Below, piece by piece: positions 1-5,907 of a DNA stretch of 23,663 nucleotides (positions within the stretch are counted from its first letter, which is position 1; each line of letters opens with the position of its first letter). Under the pieces are notes generated by a model. The model ran no database searches. It saw nothing but the letters and a program-made list of their open reading frames with translations, and had not been told where the DNA came from. The translations under genes were made by a program, and so were the position numbers. The DNA comes from a virus. The stretch covers positions 1 through 23,663 of the IMG/VR virus record IMGVR_UViG_3300042868_010500; one strand, given 5' to 3'.

Positions 1-41
1 ACCACGAGCGCGAGGAAGAACGCGACCTCGGCCCGACTCAC
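1..41 (-). CDS. Start of a hydrophobic protein, cut by the window edge
   Basis: A GTG codon at 41-39 overlaps the TGA of the amidase gene in a GTGA arrangement, the same junction used at many other places in this operon. The 13 codons visible read MSRAEVAFFLALV and then run out of the window. The stretch is hydrophobic, so the gene may encode a membrane protein, and its place directly after the endolysin would suit a holin or other lysis accessory. That role is inference from position; too little sequence is present to assign a family. Confidence rests mainly on the overlap and the open frame. Confidence 0.45.
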   Translation of the reverse strand, partial: MSRAEVAFFLALV

Positions 42-742
42 GGCAGCAGGCCGTCCGGGCCAAGCGCCACGCCCATCCAGCCTGCGTCGAGGAGAGCGCG
101 GAACGGCGCCGCGCCGGGGTCGCCGGGGCCGCGCACCGACGCCGGGACGAGCTGACAGTGGCCCACGACGCCACCCCACCGCTCGCCCCGCCCGCCGAGC
201 AGGGCGCCGCCGGTGCCGCGCGCGGCCTCGCTCAGCAGCGCCCGCACGGGGCGCAGGAGCGGGGCGCCGACGCCGTCGACGAGCACCCGCCGAGGGATCG
301 CCAGCGCGTCCGAGATCGCCGCGCAGACGATCACGAGAGCGTCGAGCTGCGCGCGCCAGAGGTCGGGCGAGTCGGGGTGCTGCACCAGCTCGATGCCCAC
401 GGTCCATCCGTTCGCGTGCCCCGCGTGCCAGCACAGCCACGTCGCGAGGTCGGCCTGCTGCAGCACCGTCCCATCGGAGTCGATCGTGAGGTGCCACGAC
501 ACCTCGCGGTCGGTGGTGCTCTGGTATCGCGCGAGGGCCTCAGCGCGAGTGCTCGGGCGCCCGCCGTCGCGGATCTTCGCGCCGTCGACGCCGCGGGTGG
601 TGTGCAGGCAGATCGCGCGGACCTTCGACGCCGCGCGCCGCACGCCGTCGGTCACGGGCATGACGCGCGGGTCGCCGTCCTGCCACGTCGCGCCGTCGGT
701 CCACGGCACGGAGTGCCGACGCCCATCGATGATCAGATCCAT
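38..742 (-). CDS. N-acetylmuramoyl-L-alanine amidase endolysin (Amidase_2 type)
   Basis: This 234-aa protein looks like a zinc amidase that cuts the bond between N-acetylmuramic acid and L-alanine in peptidoglycan at the end of infection. The family layout is visible: a first zinc histidine in CLHTTRG (H47), the core strand SWHLTIDSDG (82-91), WHAG (105-108), GIEL (116-119) and a late VVGHCQLVP with H195, followed by D208 in GPGDPG as the likely third ligand. There is no signal peptide or anchor, so it would need a holin to reach the wall. The ATG at 742 has GGGAG about 7 bases upstream and overlaps the end of a 50-aa coiled-coil gene by 10 bases. The first 35 residues or so precede the fold and have no assigned role. 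The family call is strong; substrate specificity is inferred. Confidence 0.85.
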   Translation of the reverse strand: MDLIIDGRRHSVPWTDGATWQDGDPRVMPVTDGVRRAASKVRAICLHTTRGVDGAKIRDGGRPSTRAEALARYQSTTDREVSWHLTIDSDGTVLQQADLATWLCWHAGHANGWTVGIELVQHPDSPDLWRAQLDALVIVCAAISDALAIPRRVLVDGVGAPLLRPVRALLSEAARGTGGALLGGRGERWGGVVGHCQLVPASVRGPGDPGAAPFRALLDAGWMGVALGPDGLLP

Positions 743-885
743 GCGAGGCTCTCCCGGCGCCGAGCGGCGCGCTCCTGCTCACTGGCGACCCACTGCGCGA
801 TCTGCTCGAGCTGCGCCCGCAGCCGCTCGACCTCCGCGCGGAGCTCTGCGACTTCGACCTCGAGGAGAGCCTCTCGCTGCGTCAC
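733..885 (-). CDS. Small coiled-coil protein, 50 aa
   Basis: This short gene starts with GTG at 885-883, sharing GTGA with the stop of the upstream lipoprotein gene, and ends at TGA 735-733 inside the start of the amidase gene. A GGGGG stretch lies about 7 bases before the start. The product is almost one amphipathic helix: L8, V12, L15, V19, L22, L26, I29 and V33 alternate at 4 and 3 residues, a clean coiled-coil a/d pattern, with charged residues between. The C-terminus is arginine rich (RAARRRES). There is no membrane segment or signal peptide. It lies between a lipoprotein and an endolysin, so a lysis accessory role is possible, but no family was recognised. The tiling overlaps and clean heptads make it a real gene despite its size. 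Confidence 0.6.
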   Translation of the reverse strand: MTQREALLEVEVAELRAEVERLRAQLEQIAQWVASEQERAARRRESLAWI

Positions 886-1070
886 TCCACGACCCCCGCG
901 TCGACGACGCGCACGGGCGTCTCGCAGGCGCCGCCGTCGAGGTGATGCGCGTGCACCTCCTGGGCGGTCGTGATGGCGACCTCAAGCGCCTTCAGAGCGA
1001 GTTGCAGGGCGGTCGAGCCGCAGCCTGCCAGCGAGAGAGACAGAGCGACGAGAGTCAGCGCGCGAGCCAT
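882..1070 (-). CDS. Small lipoprotein, candidate outer-membrane spanin
   Basis: This 62-aa product has a hydrophobic N-terminus (MARALTLVALSLSLAGC) ending in a canonical lipobox LAGC, so C17 should be lipidated after signal peptidase II cleavage. Residue +2 is Gly, not Asp, which fits outer-membrane sorting in Gram-negative hosts. The mature part is about 46 residues and carries one more Cys. GGAG lies 6 bases before the ATG, and the gene overlaps the end of the receiver-domain gene by 16 bases. A tiny lipoprotein in a phage lysis cassette suggests an o-spanin (Rz1-like) role, but it lacks the proline richness typical of Rz1, and no separate i-spanin was recognised nearby. Lipoprotein is well supported; spanin is inference. 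Confidence 0.65.
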   Translation of the reverse strand: MARALTLVALSLSLAGCGSTALQLALKALEVAITTAQEVHAHHLDGGACETPVRVVDAGVVE

Positions 1071-1735
1071 GATCCACTCCGGAGGTTGTCGAGCAGCAGC
1101 GGGAGCACCATCGCGCCGCGCGCGCCGCCGCCGCCGCCGCCGCGCAGTGCTTCGAACAGGTTGTGCGGCCTGACGCCGGCGACCAGCAGGATCGCTGCGG
1201 TGGTGCCCACGTCGAGCCGCTGGATCTTCGCGAGGTAGACGATCGCGGCGAGGGCGCCCGCGTAGATGGCGCGATCTGCGAGGACGCGGATGCGATCGCG
1301 CCACGGGTCGTGCGCCGTCGTCGGCGGCTCGACCGTCGGCAGAGCGGGGAGCGAGAGCGGGGAGGGCGGCGGCATCGTCGGTCTCCGGTGTGGCGTCGAC
1401 GCGAGTCGCTCGACGCGCGCCAGCAGATCCTCGGGCTCGAAGGGCTTGGTCACGAGATCCCACCCGTGGGCGATCGCGGCGTTGCGAGCGTCCGCTTCGG
1501 GCGCGCCCGACACCAGCAGCGCGGGGAGCTTCGCGGCGCGCAGGCGCTCGCGCAGAGCCGCCGACGGCGCGTCGAGGACGAGGTCAAGCACCACGGCCTC
1601 GGGCAGCGACTCGTCGAGCGCGGAGAGCGCCGCAGCGACGGTCGATGCCTCGCGGACGTCGTGCCCCGCCTCGCGCAGCAGCGACGAGACCATCGTCAGC
1701 AGCGCGGGCTGGTCTTCGATGACGAGGAGCCTCAC
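1055..1735 (-). CDS. Response-regulator receiver domain joined to a hydrophobic hairpin
   Basis: The first 112 residues of this 226-aa protein form a complete CheY-like receiver domain: MRLLVIEDQ with acidic pair E7/D8, phosphoacceptor D51 in VVLDLVLD, S76 in LLVSGAPE, and K97-P98 in VTKPF. All residues normally needed to accept phosphate from a histidine kinase are present. A Pro-rich linker (about 115-142) leads to two hydrophobic stretches (about 157-170 and 176-188) that could form a membrane hairpin, then a Gly6 run and a short tail. No DNA-binding output domain is present. The GTG start at 1735 shares GTGA with the upstream fibre gene stop and has GAGG 5 bases before it. It heads the lysis cassette, so the C-terminal half may be holin-like. 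The receiver call is firm; a lysis role is inference. Confidence 0.8.
   Translation of the reverse strand: MRLLVIEDQPALLTMVSSLLREAGHDVREASTVAAALSALDESLPEAVVLDLVLDAPSAALRERLRAAKLPALLVSGAPEADARNAAIAHGWDLVTKPFEPEDLLARVERLASTPHRRPTMPPPSPLSLPALPTVEPPTTAHDPWRDRIRVLADRAIYAGALAAIVYLAKIQRLDVGTTAAILLVAGVRPHNLFEALRGGGGGGARGAMVLPLLLDNLRSGSWLAR
1372..1390 (-). promoter_or_regulatory. Possible internal ribosome binding site and start in the receiver gene
   Basis: Inside the receiver gene, on the minus strand, GGAG is followed 7 bases later by an in-frame ATG at 1375-1373 (Met121). This lies in the linker between the receiver domain and the hydrophobic hairpin. Translation from here would give a 106-residue protein with only the Pro-rich leader and the hydrophobic part, a size and shape like a small holin. 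The spacing is good, but GGAG occurs often by chance in DNA this rich in GC. Confidence 0.35.
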
Positions 1736-2481
1736 AGCGACCTCGCCGCCTGCACGTCGAGCACGTCGACCGTGAGCCCGCTCGAAACCGACGTGTCGAG
1801 CGTGCCGACGAGCACCTGGCAGTGCGTGCCCCACGTCACCGCCGACGCGGCGTCGCTCGACCGCGACTGCGCCACCGTCCACGAGGTCGGCAGAGCGCCC
1901 GCGCTCCCGACGCCCCAGAGCGTGCGGTAGCCAGCGTCGCTGCCACGGATGCGCAGCCACAACTGCCCGCCGGTGCGCTGCCCCGAGGTCGGCCCCGTGG
2001 TCGTGCTGATGTCCGTCGGCGACGCGGACGCGACGCGGTAGCTGATCGCGCTCCCGTTGGTGTCGATCTCAAGCGTCACGTTGTCGCTCGCGCCGACGCC
2101 CGCGACGAGGCGCACGCGCGTCTGCGCGCTGCCGTCGCCGGTGAGCACCTGCACTCGCACCGCCACGTCCCACTGCGACGCTCCCGGCAGGAGGTCCGTG
2201 CGCGTCACCGACTGCGCCCCGGCGGCGCTTGCTGGCACGGCGAAAGACAGCCGCGAGGGAGACGTGCCCTGCGAGACGGAAGCGCCGCCGGTTGCCGTGC
2301 CCTCCGTCCATGCGGTGAGCGTCACCTGTTCCATGAGAGTGAGCGCGAGCGTAGCGTTGAGCTCGGTGATGCGCGTCGGGTCGTCGGCGAGCGCGTCACC
2401 GAGGCCCTCCCACACCTGATCGCCAGTGGGCGCGCCGCCGCCGCCGCCGAGAATGCCGGGGGATGAGGTGTTGATGCTCAT
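1732..2481 (-). CDS. Tail fibre or appendage protein with shared N-terminal tag
   Basis: This 249-aa protein begins MSINTSSPGILGGGGG, almost the same start as the fibre protein encoded at 2684-3577. After a Gly hinge and a short region with an LNATLALTLM helix, the rest is Ser/Thr/Val/Gly rich and predicted to be beta structure, with a late LWLRIRGS...RTLWGVGS...PTSWTV pattern that resembles jelly-roll or laminin-G-like appendage domains. The start was set at the ATG at 2481, which overlaps the previous stop as ATGA; a Met five codons upstream would run into the earlier gene. A fibre or receptor-binding role is inferred from position and composition. Confidence 0.6.
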   Translation of the reverse strand: MSINTSSPGILGGGGGAPTGDQVWEGLGDALADDPTRITELNATLALTLMEQVTLTAWTEGTATGGASVSQGTSPSRLSFAVPASAAGAQSVTRTDLLPGASQWDVAVRVQVLTGDGSAQTRVRLVAGVGASDNVTLEIDTNGSAISYRVASASPTDISTTTGPTSGQRTGGQLWLRIRGSDAGYRTLWGVGSAGALPTSWTVAQSRSSDAASAVTWGTHCQVLVGTLDTSVSSGLTVDVLDVQAARSL

Positions 2482-2687
2482 GGCATCACCCAGCATCCCG
2501 GCGCGGGCACGTCGCTCCGCTCGGCGCGCGAGACGATCGTCACGTATGAGGGGTTGAGCACGCAGAGCGCGACGGTGTCGACGGGGAGGTCGAGGTTCTC
2601 GTCGCTGGTCTCGGTGACGATCGCCACGCGCGGCGTCGTCGGCTCCGCGATTGAGTAGTAGCGGACCTGTGTGCCGAGGATCGTCAT
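2478..2687 (-). CDS. Small hypothetical protein between two fibre genes, 69 aa
   Basis: This 69-aa frame starts with an ATG that overlaps the previous stop as ATGA (2687-2684), and its own stop overlaps the next ATG in the same way. The protein begins MTILGTQVRYYSIAEPTTPR and continues with VDTVALCVLNPSYVTIV, with alternating hydrophobic residues suggesting a small beta fold, and ends with Cys-Trp-Val-Met-Pro. No signal peptide, membrane segment or known motif is visible. It may be a small structural partner or chaperone for one of the flanking fibres. The tiling overlaps on both sides support a real gene; the function is unknown. Confidence 0.6.
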   Translation of the reverse strand: MTILGTQVRYYSIAEPTTPRVAIVTETSDENLDLPVDTVALCVLNPSYVTIVSRAERSDVPAPGCWVMP

Positions 2688-3577
2688 GGTGCCACTCCGA
2701 GGATGCGGTACTGCAGGTCGCGCCACCGCGTCGTGAACGTTCCGCTGCCGACGTTGGCGCGCCCTGCGCGCACGCTGAGGTGCGTGAGGTAGCCGCCAGA
2801 GAGCGAGGTCAGCGTGGTCGCGACAGTGGACGTTGTCGTCCACGTCGTCGGCGGGGTCGAGCCGCCGGTGTCAGCGCCCCACGATGCCGAAGCGTAGCTC
2901 GGCGTCACGATGATGCGCAGCCAGTTGCCCGCCGTCACGCTGATCGCGCCGGAGGTCGCCACGAGGCTGTATCCGCTGCCGTGCGCTTGATAGAGCCCCA
3001 CGCTCCCGAGACGATCGACCTGCACAAGGTAGCCGTAGCTGTCGCCGTTGCTGCCGAGGGAAAGCGCGGAATACCAGTCGGTCGCGGGTGCGCCGCTCGT
3101 CACGTCGAAGCGCCCGATGAACTCGACCGCGGGACACTCCGCAGTCGAGATCGTCAACCGCCGCTCGCGGACGAAGCTGTTGGCGCTGTTGCTGAACGTG
3201 TGGACTGACGAGCTTCGGCTGATCGTCCCGTTGGTCTGCTGATCCGTCCAGCCCGTGTCCGGTGCCGCGAGGCGCGTGCCCGCCGTCGAGGTGCCGGTGA
3301 TCCCCAGCGCCGTGTTGAGCGAGGCGACGCTGATGTCGGCAGAGAGGTCGAGCGTTGCGATGGTGCGCGAGGTCTGCACCGCGCCGACGATGCGCGAGTC
3401 GTTGCCCTGCGCGACCTTGCCCGAAGTCGTGCCGAAATCAACCGTGAGCGTGCGGTCGGCGCTCAGGTCGCCACCGCCGGTGAGGCCCGTGCCTGCGGTG
3501 ATGGTGCGCGTGCCCGGCACGTCGCCGCCGCCACCGCCGCCGCCGAGGATCCCCGGCGTCGAGGAGTTGATGCTCAC
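2684..3577 (-). CDS. Tail fibre protein with TGLTGGGDL repeat motif
   Basis: This 297-aa protein starts MSINSSTPGILGGG followed by more Gly. It then carries TITAGTGLTGGGDLSADRTL (about 25-44) and a following GNDSRIVGA, a signature seen widely in tail fibres and other phage appendages. From about residue 105 it is rich in Ser, Thr, Gly and Trp, with an NWLRIIVTPSYASASWGAD segment that suggests a carbohydrate-binding-like jelly roll at the tip. The GTG at 3577 shares GTGA with the upstream stop. Receptor binding is inferred. The N-terminal tag is shared with the protein encoded at 1732-2481, which may mean both dock on the same tail component. Confidence 0.72.
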   Translation of the reverse strand: MSINSSTPGILGGGGGGGDVPGTRTITAGTGLTGGGDLSADRTLTVDFGTTSGKVAQGNDSRIVGAVQTSRTIATLDLSADISVASLNTALGITGTSTAGTRLAAPDTGWTDQQTNGTISRSSSVHTFSNSANSFVRERRLTISTAECPAVEFIGRFDVTSGAPATDWYSALSLGSNGDSYGYLVQVDRLGSVGLYQAHGSGYSLVATSGAISVTAGNWLRIIVTPSYASASWGADTGGSTPPTTWTTTSTVATTLTSLSGGYLTHLSVRAGRANVGSGTFTTRWRDLQYRILGVAP

Positions 3578-3975
3578 GACGCGCCGACCGCCGTGATCGA
3601 CAGCGTGCCGCGCGCGCCAGCCGACGCGCTAAACGCCCGCACGCGCAGGGTGCGGATGCCGTTGAGCTCAAGCGGGATGTGGAACGCGCCCGTCACGTCG
3701 CGCGAGTAGCGCAGCTCGCCGAGCGCCGCCGTTGCCACGCCCGAGGCGATCGTGGCCGAGCCGTCGATCACCACCGGGATCGACGCCCACGTCGTCCCGT
3801 CGAGCGTGCCCTGCACCTCGACGGTGAGCAGCGTTTCCGCCGCGTCCTTCGCCCAGTTGATGACGAGCGAAATGTACTCGTTGTCGCGCGTGTCGAACGT
3901 GTTGCCGACGACGGCGATCGAGCCGGTGAGCGCGACGGTCGTCGCGAGGACTACGGGACGTGATTTCTCGGCCAC
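3574..3975 (-). CDS. Small beta-rich virion protein, 133 aa
   Basis: The 133-aa product (MAEKSRPVVLATTVALTGSI...) is almost all alternating Val/Thr/Ala/Leu strands, with VEVQGTLDGTTWASIPVVID in the middle and LRVRAFSASAGARGTLSITAV at the end. This composition is common in small tail-tip or baseplate proteins with a single beta-sandwich domain. The GTG start has CTGGAG about 7 bases upstream. It follows the longest intergenic gap of the window (65 bases) and overlaps the next fibre gene as GTGA. No catalytic motif or membrane segment is seen. A role in fibre attachment is possible from position. Confidence 0.55.
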   Translation of the reverse strand: MAEKSRPVVLATTVALTGSIAVVGNTFDTRDNEYISLVINWAKDAAETLLTVEVQGTLDGTTWASIPVVIDGSATIASGVATAALGELRYSRDVTGAFHIPLELNGIRTLRVRAFSASAGARGTLSITAVGAS

Positions 3976-4040
3976 TGGCTGACTCCAGCTACTGGCGCCG
4001 CGAGCACAGCCAAGGGCCGCTGGGCGCCGACCCGCCGACG
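3976..4040. other. Longest intergenic gap (65 bases)
   Basis: This is the longest stretch without coding sequence. It contains two copies of the palindrome GGCGCC about 23 bases apart that could pair with each other, but no T-rich tract follows on the minus strand, so it does not look like a standard intrinsic terminator. No convincing -35/-10 promoter was seen. At its downstream end it holds the Shine-Dalgarno-like CTGGAG for the 133-aa gene. Confidence 0.4.
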
Positions 4041-5189
4041 CTACGCCTCGTCCTCTCGCAGGTCAACGCAGGCGATCGATAAGAGCTCGCCAGACCCCGG
4101 CCCCTTCGCCGTCAAACGCAGCCGCACCAGCCCGTTCGTGCCGTCGCGCGGGAGCGACACCGAGACAGCCGTCGTCCACGCCCACGCGCCCGAGGTGGCT
4201 GTCAGAGTGACCGCGGTGCTGCCCTCGGTGCCGACGCCAGTGAACGTGTTGGAGCCGAGCGACCCGCCCTGATGGTACAGCTTGAGCTCGCAGTCGACTG
4301 CGCTTGACGTGCGGTAGCGCACGCGCAACTTCCACGCGCTGGCCGTGCCAGCGTAAAGGTCGCGGACCTGCAGGTACCAGTTGGGGTCGTTGACAGCGGC
4401 GTTGAGCAGCCAGTCGATCTCGCCCTCGGTCGCGCTCTGCCGGTGCCAGTGCGGCGTCTGAGTGTTCGACGTGGTCGCGTTGGCGCTCTCGACGCCCGAC
4501 AGACACCAGTGCTGGCGCCACGCCGACCGCGCCTGATCGAGCAGGTGGAACAGCCGCTGCATCCCGCGCGGAGACGCTGAGCCGCCGTCGATCACCGGGC
4601 GCCCCGAGCGCGTCGCGGCTGCGTCCCAGCCGGGCTCCGACGACGACACCGCGAGCGACGACAGCGGACACTCGTGAACCGTCACGCGCCGCACTCCAGA
4701 CCCCTTCGAGGTGGGCGTCGTCGCGACCGCGATCTCCTGCGTCAGCGACGCCGTGACGCCGCTGACGTTCGCGAAACCCACGATCTCCATGGGCGTCGTG
4801 CGTCCGACGGGAGGGTTGAAGAACGTGGCGGTGCCATCGAGCCCACCGGCATCGAGCCACGTCGCACCCGTCGGCAGCGTCACGGTGATCGCCTGTGAGT
4901 CGAGGATCTCACTGCTCTCGTGGATCTCGACCGCGATGCGAACTACTCGCGCGCCGCTCGACCGCGTGTACGGCACGCGCAGCGTGTACGCGAGCCCGGT
5001 GAGCGATACGCGCCCCGCGCCGGTCTGACGCAGCGGCGCGTCAGCCTCGCCGGTTTTGACGAGGTTGTGGCCGTTGAGGAACGCAGTTTCTTCCGCCAGG
5101 CGCGCGACGGTGCCGACGCTGACGGGCTCGCCGGTGCGGACGGCATCGAGACTGAACGCGCTCGGCGCCTGTGTGACGGGTGTCGGCAT
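4041..5189 (-). CDS. Tail tip or fibre-like virion protein, 382 aa
   Basis: The real start is the ATG at 5189 (MPTPVTQAPSAFSLDAVRTG), two bases after the previous stop; the frame stays open further upstream, but only as a shadow of the preceding gene. The 382-aa product has a short N-terminal region with LAEETAFLNGHN, then a long beta-rich part. It contains many Ser/Thr/Val strands, a Trp/His-rich middle (HWCLSG, HWHRQS, NWYLQVRDLYAG) and ends in a jelly-roll-like stretch with LRVRYRTSSAVDCELKLYHQ. The proteins encoded at 5192-5899 and here look like successive tail-tip components. No enzymatic motif was recognised; the role is inferred from location after the hub gene. Confidence 0.6.
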   Translation of the reverse strand: MPTPVTQAPSAFSLDAVRTGEPVSVGTVARLAEETAFLNGHNLVKTGEADAPLRQTGAGRVSLTGLAYTLRVPYTRSSGARVVRIAVEIHESSEILDSQAITVTLPTGATWLDAGGLDGTATFFNPPVGRTTPMEIVGFANVSGVTASLTQEIAVATTPTSKGSGVRRVTVHECPLSSLAVSSSEPGWDAAATRSGRPVIDGGSASPRGMQRLFHLLDQARSAWRQHWCLSGVESANATTSNTQTPHWHRQSATEGEIDWLLNAAVNDPNWYLQVRDLYAGTASAWKLRVRYRTSSAVDCELKLYHQGGSLGSNTFTGVGTEGSTAVTLTATSGAWAWTTAVSVSLPRDGTNGLVRLRLTAKGPGSGELLSIACVDLREDEA

Positions 5190-5191
5190 GG

Positions 5192-5899
5192 CTACTCCCA
5201 GACCTCGAAGACGCTGATGGACTCGATCGTGTCCGGATCGCCGCTCGGCGCTGCCGTCGTGGTCGAGCGCCAGCCGACCCACACCCACGCGGGAGTGATC
5301 GCTGCGGTCGCCCCGAGGCCCGACGACGCCTCGCGGCAGGGCCACTCCTGCGTCGGGCGCACCAGCTCTGGCGTCAGCAGGAGGTCGAACACACAGAGCG
5401 TGTCGCTGCCCCCAGCGGCCTTCGACGCCGTGGCCGTGGCGTAGCGCAGCGATCGGATCGGCGTGTCGCACGTCGCGGTCAGCGCAGCGTAGACGTAGAG
5501 CGTGGTCCCGCTCTGCGTGCTCTTCGTGCCCTGCACGACGACGCGGACCTTCCGCGGGACCAGCCCCGCGGGCGCCGTCTGAACGCGCGCCATCGATAGT
5601 GCGAGGGGGCCAAACGCCTTCGCGGTGCGATCGCGGTACCACGGGATCAGCTCGTAGGTGTCGGCACTCACCCCGTTCTGGGTCTCGTCGATCACGCCAG
5701 ACCACGCGCCCTGCCAGTCGACCTCGCCGGGGCCGAGCGCGTGCGCCACGAGGCGGATGTTGCGCTCGCTCAGGTGCGAGAGGTTGCTGTGGACGATGTG
5801 CGCGCTGCCCGCGTCGAGCGGGTCTCCATCGGCGAGGTAGCCCGACCCTGCCGCCGGGTGCTTGATGTAGCGCGTGACGACTCGTTGTCCGATGGGCAT
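5192..5899 (-). CDS. Tail tip or baseplate-associated protein, 235 aa
   Basis: The ATG at 5899 follows the hub gene stop by eight bases. The 235-aa protein (MPIGQRVVTRYIKHPAAGSG...) has a short polar N-terminal part with VHSNLSHLSERNIRLVAHAL, then a beta-rich remainder with VRVVVQGTKSTQSGTTLYVY and a C-terminal strand ending VFEVWE. Cysteines are few and scattered. No signal peptide, membrane helix or catalytic motif is visible. Its place between the hub and a larger fibre-like protein suggests a structural tail-tip part. I do not recognise the family. Confidence 0.55.
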   Translation of the reverse strand: MPIGQRVVTRYIKHPAAGSGYLADGDPLDAGSAHIVHSNLSHLSERNIRLVAHALGPGEVDWQGAWSGVIDETQNGVSADTYELIPWYRDRTAKAFGPLALSMARVQTAPAGLVPRKVRVVVQGTKSTQSGTTLYVYAALTATCDTPIRSLRYATATASKAAGGSDTLCVFDLLLTPELVRPTQEWPCREASSGLGATAAITPAWVWVGWRSTTTAAPSGDPDTIESISVFEVWE

Positions 5900-5907
5900 C
5901 TCGTCTC

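Noticed and set aside
1055-1735. The receiver protein as host chromosomal DNA at a prophage border
   Set aside because: It is flanked tightly on both sides by phage genes with overlapping starts and stops in the same operon, so it belongs to the phage.
1055-1960. A longer receiver protein starting at 1960
   Set aside because: Residues before MRLLVIEDQ overlap the fibre gene and are low-complexity; receiver domains start right at this strand and a GTGA overlap marks the start at 1735.
3976-4040. Rho-independent terminator in the 65-base gap
   Set aside because: The GGCGCC copies can pair, but there is no T-rich tract on the transcribed strand and the operon appears to continue.
4041-5705. 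Reading the 382-aa gene as a 554-aa protein from an upstream Met
   Set aside because: The extra N-terminal 172 residues overlap the 235-aa gene in another frame and are Arg/His-rich noise; the ATG at 5189 fits the tiling.
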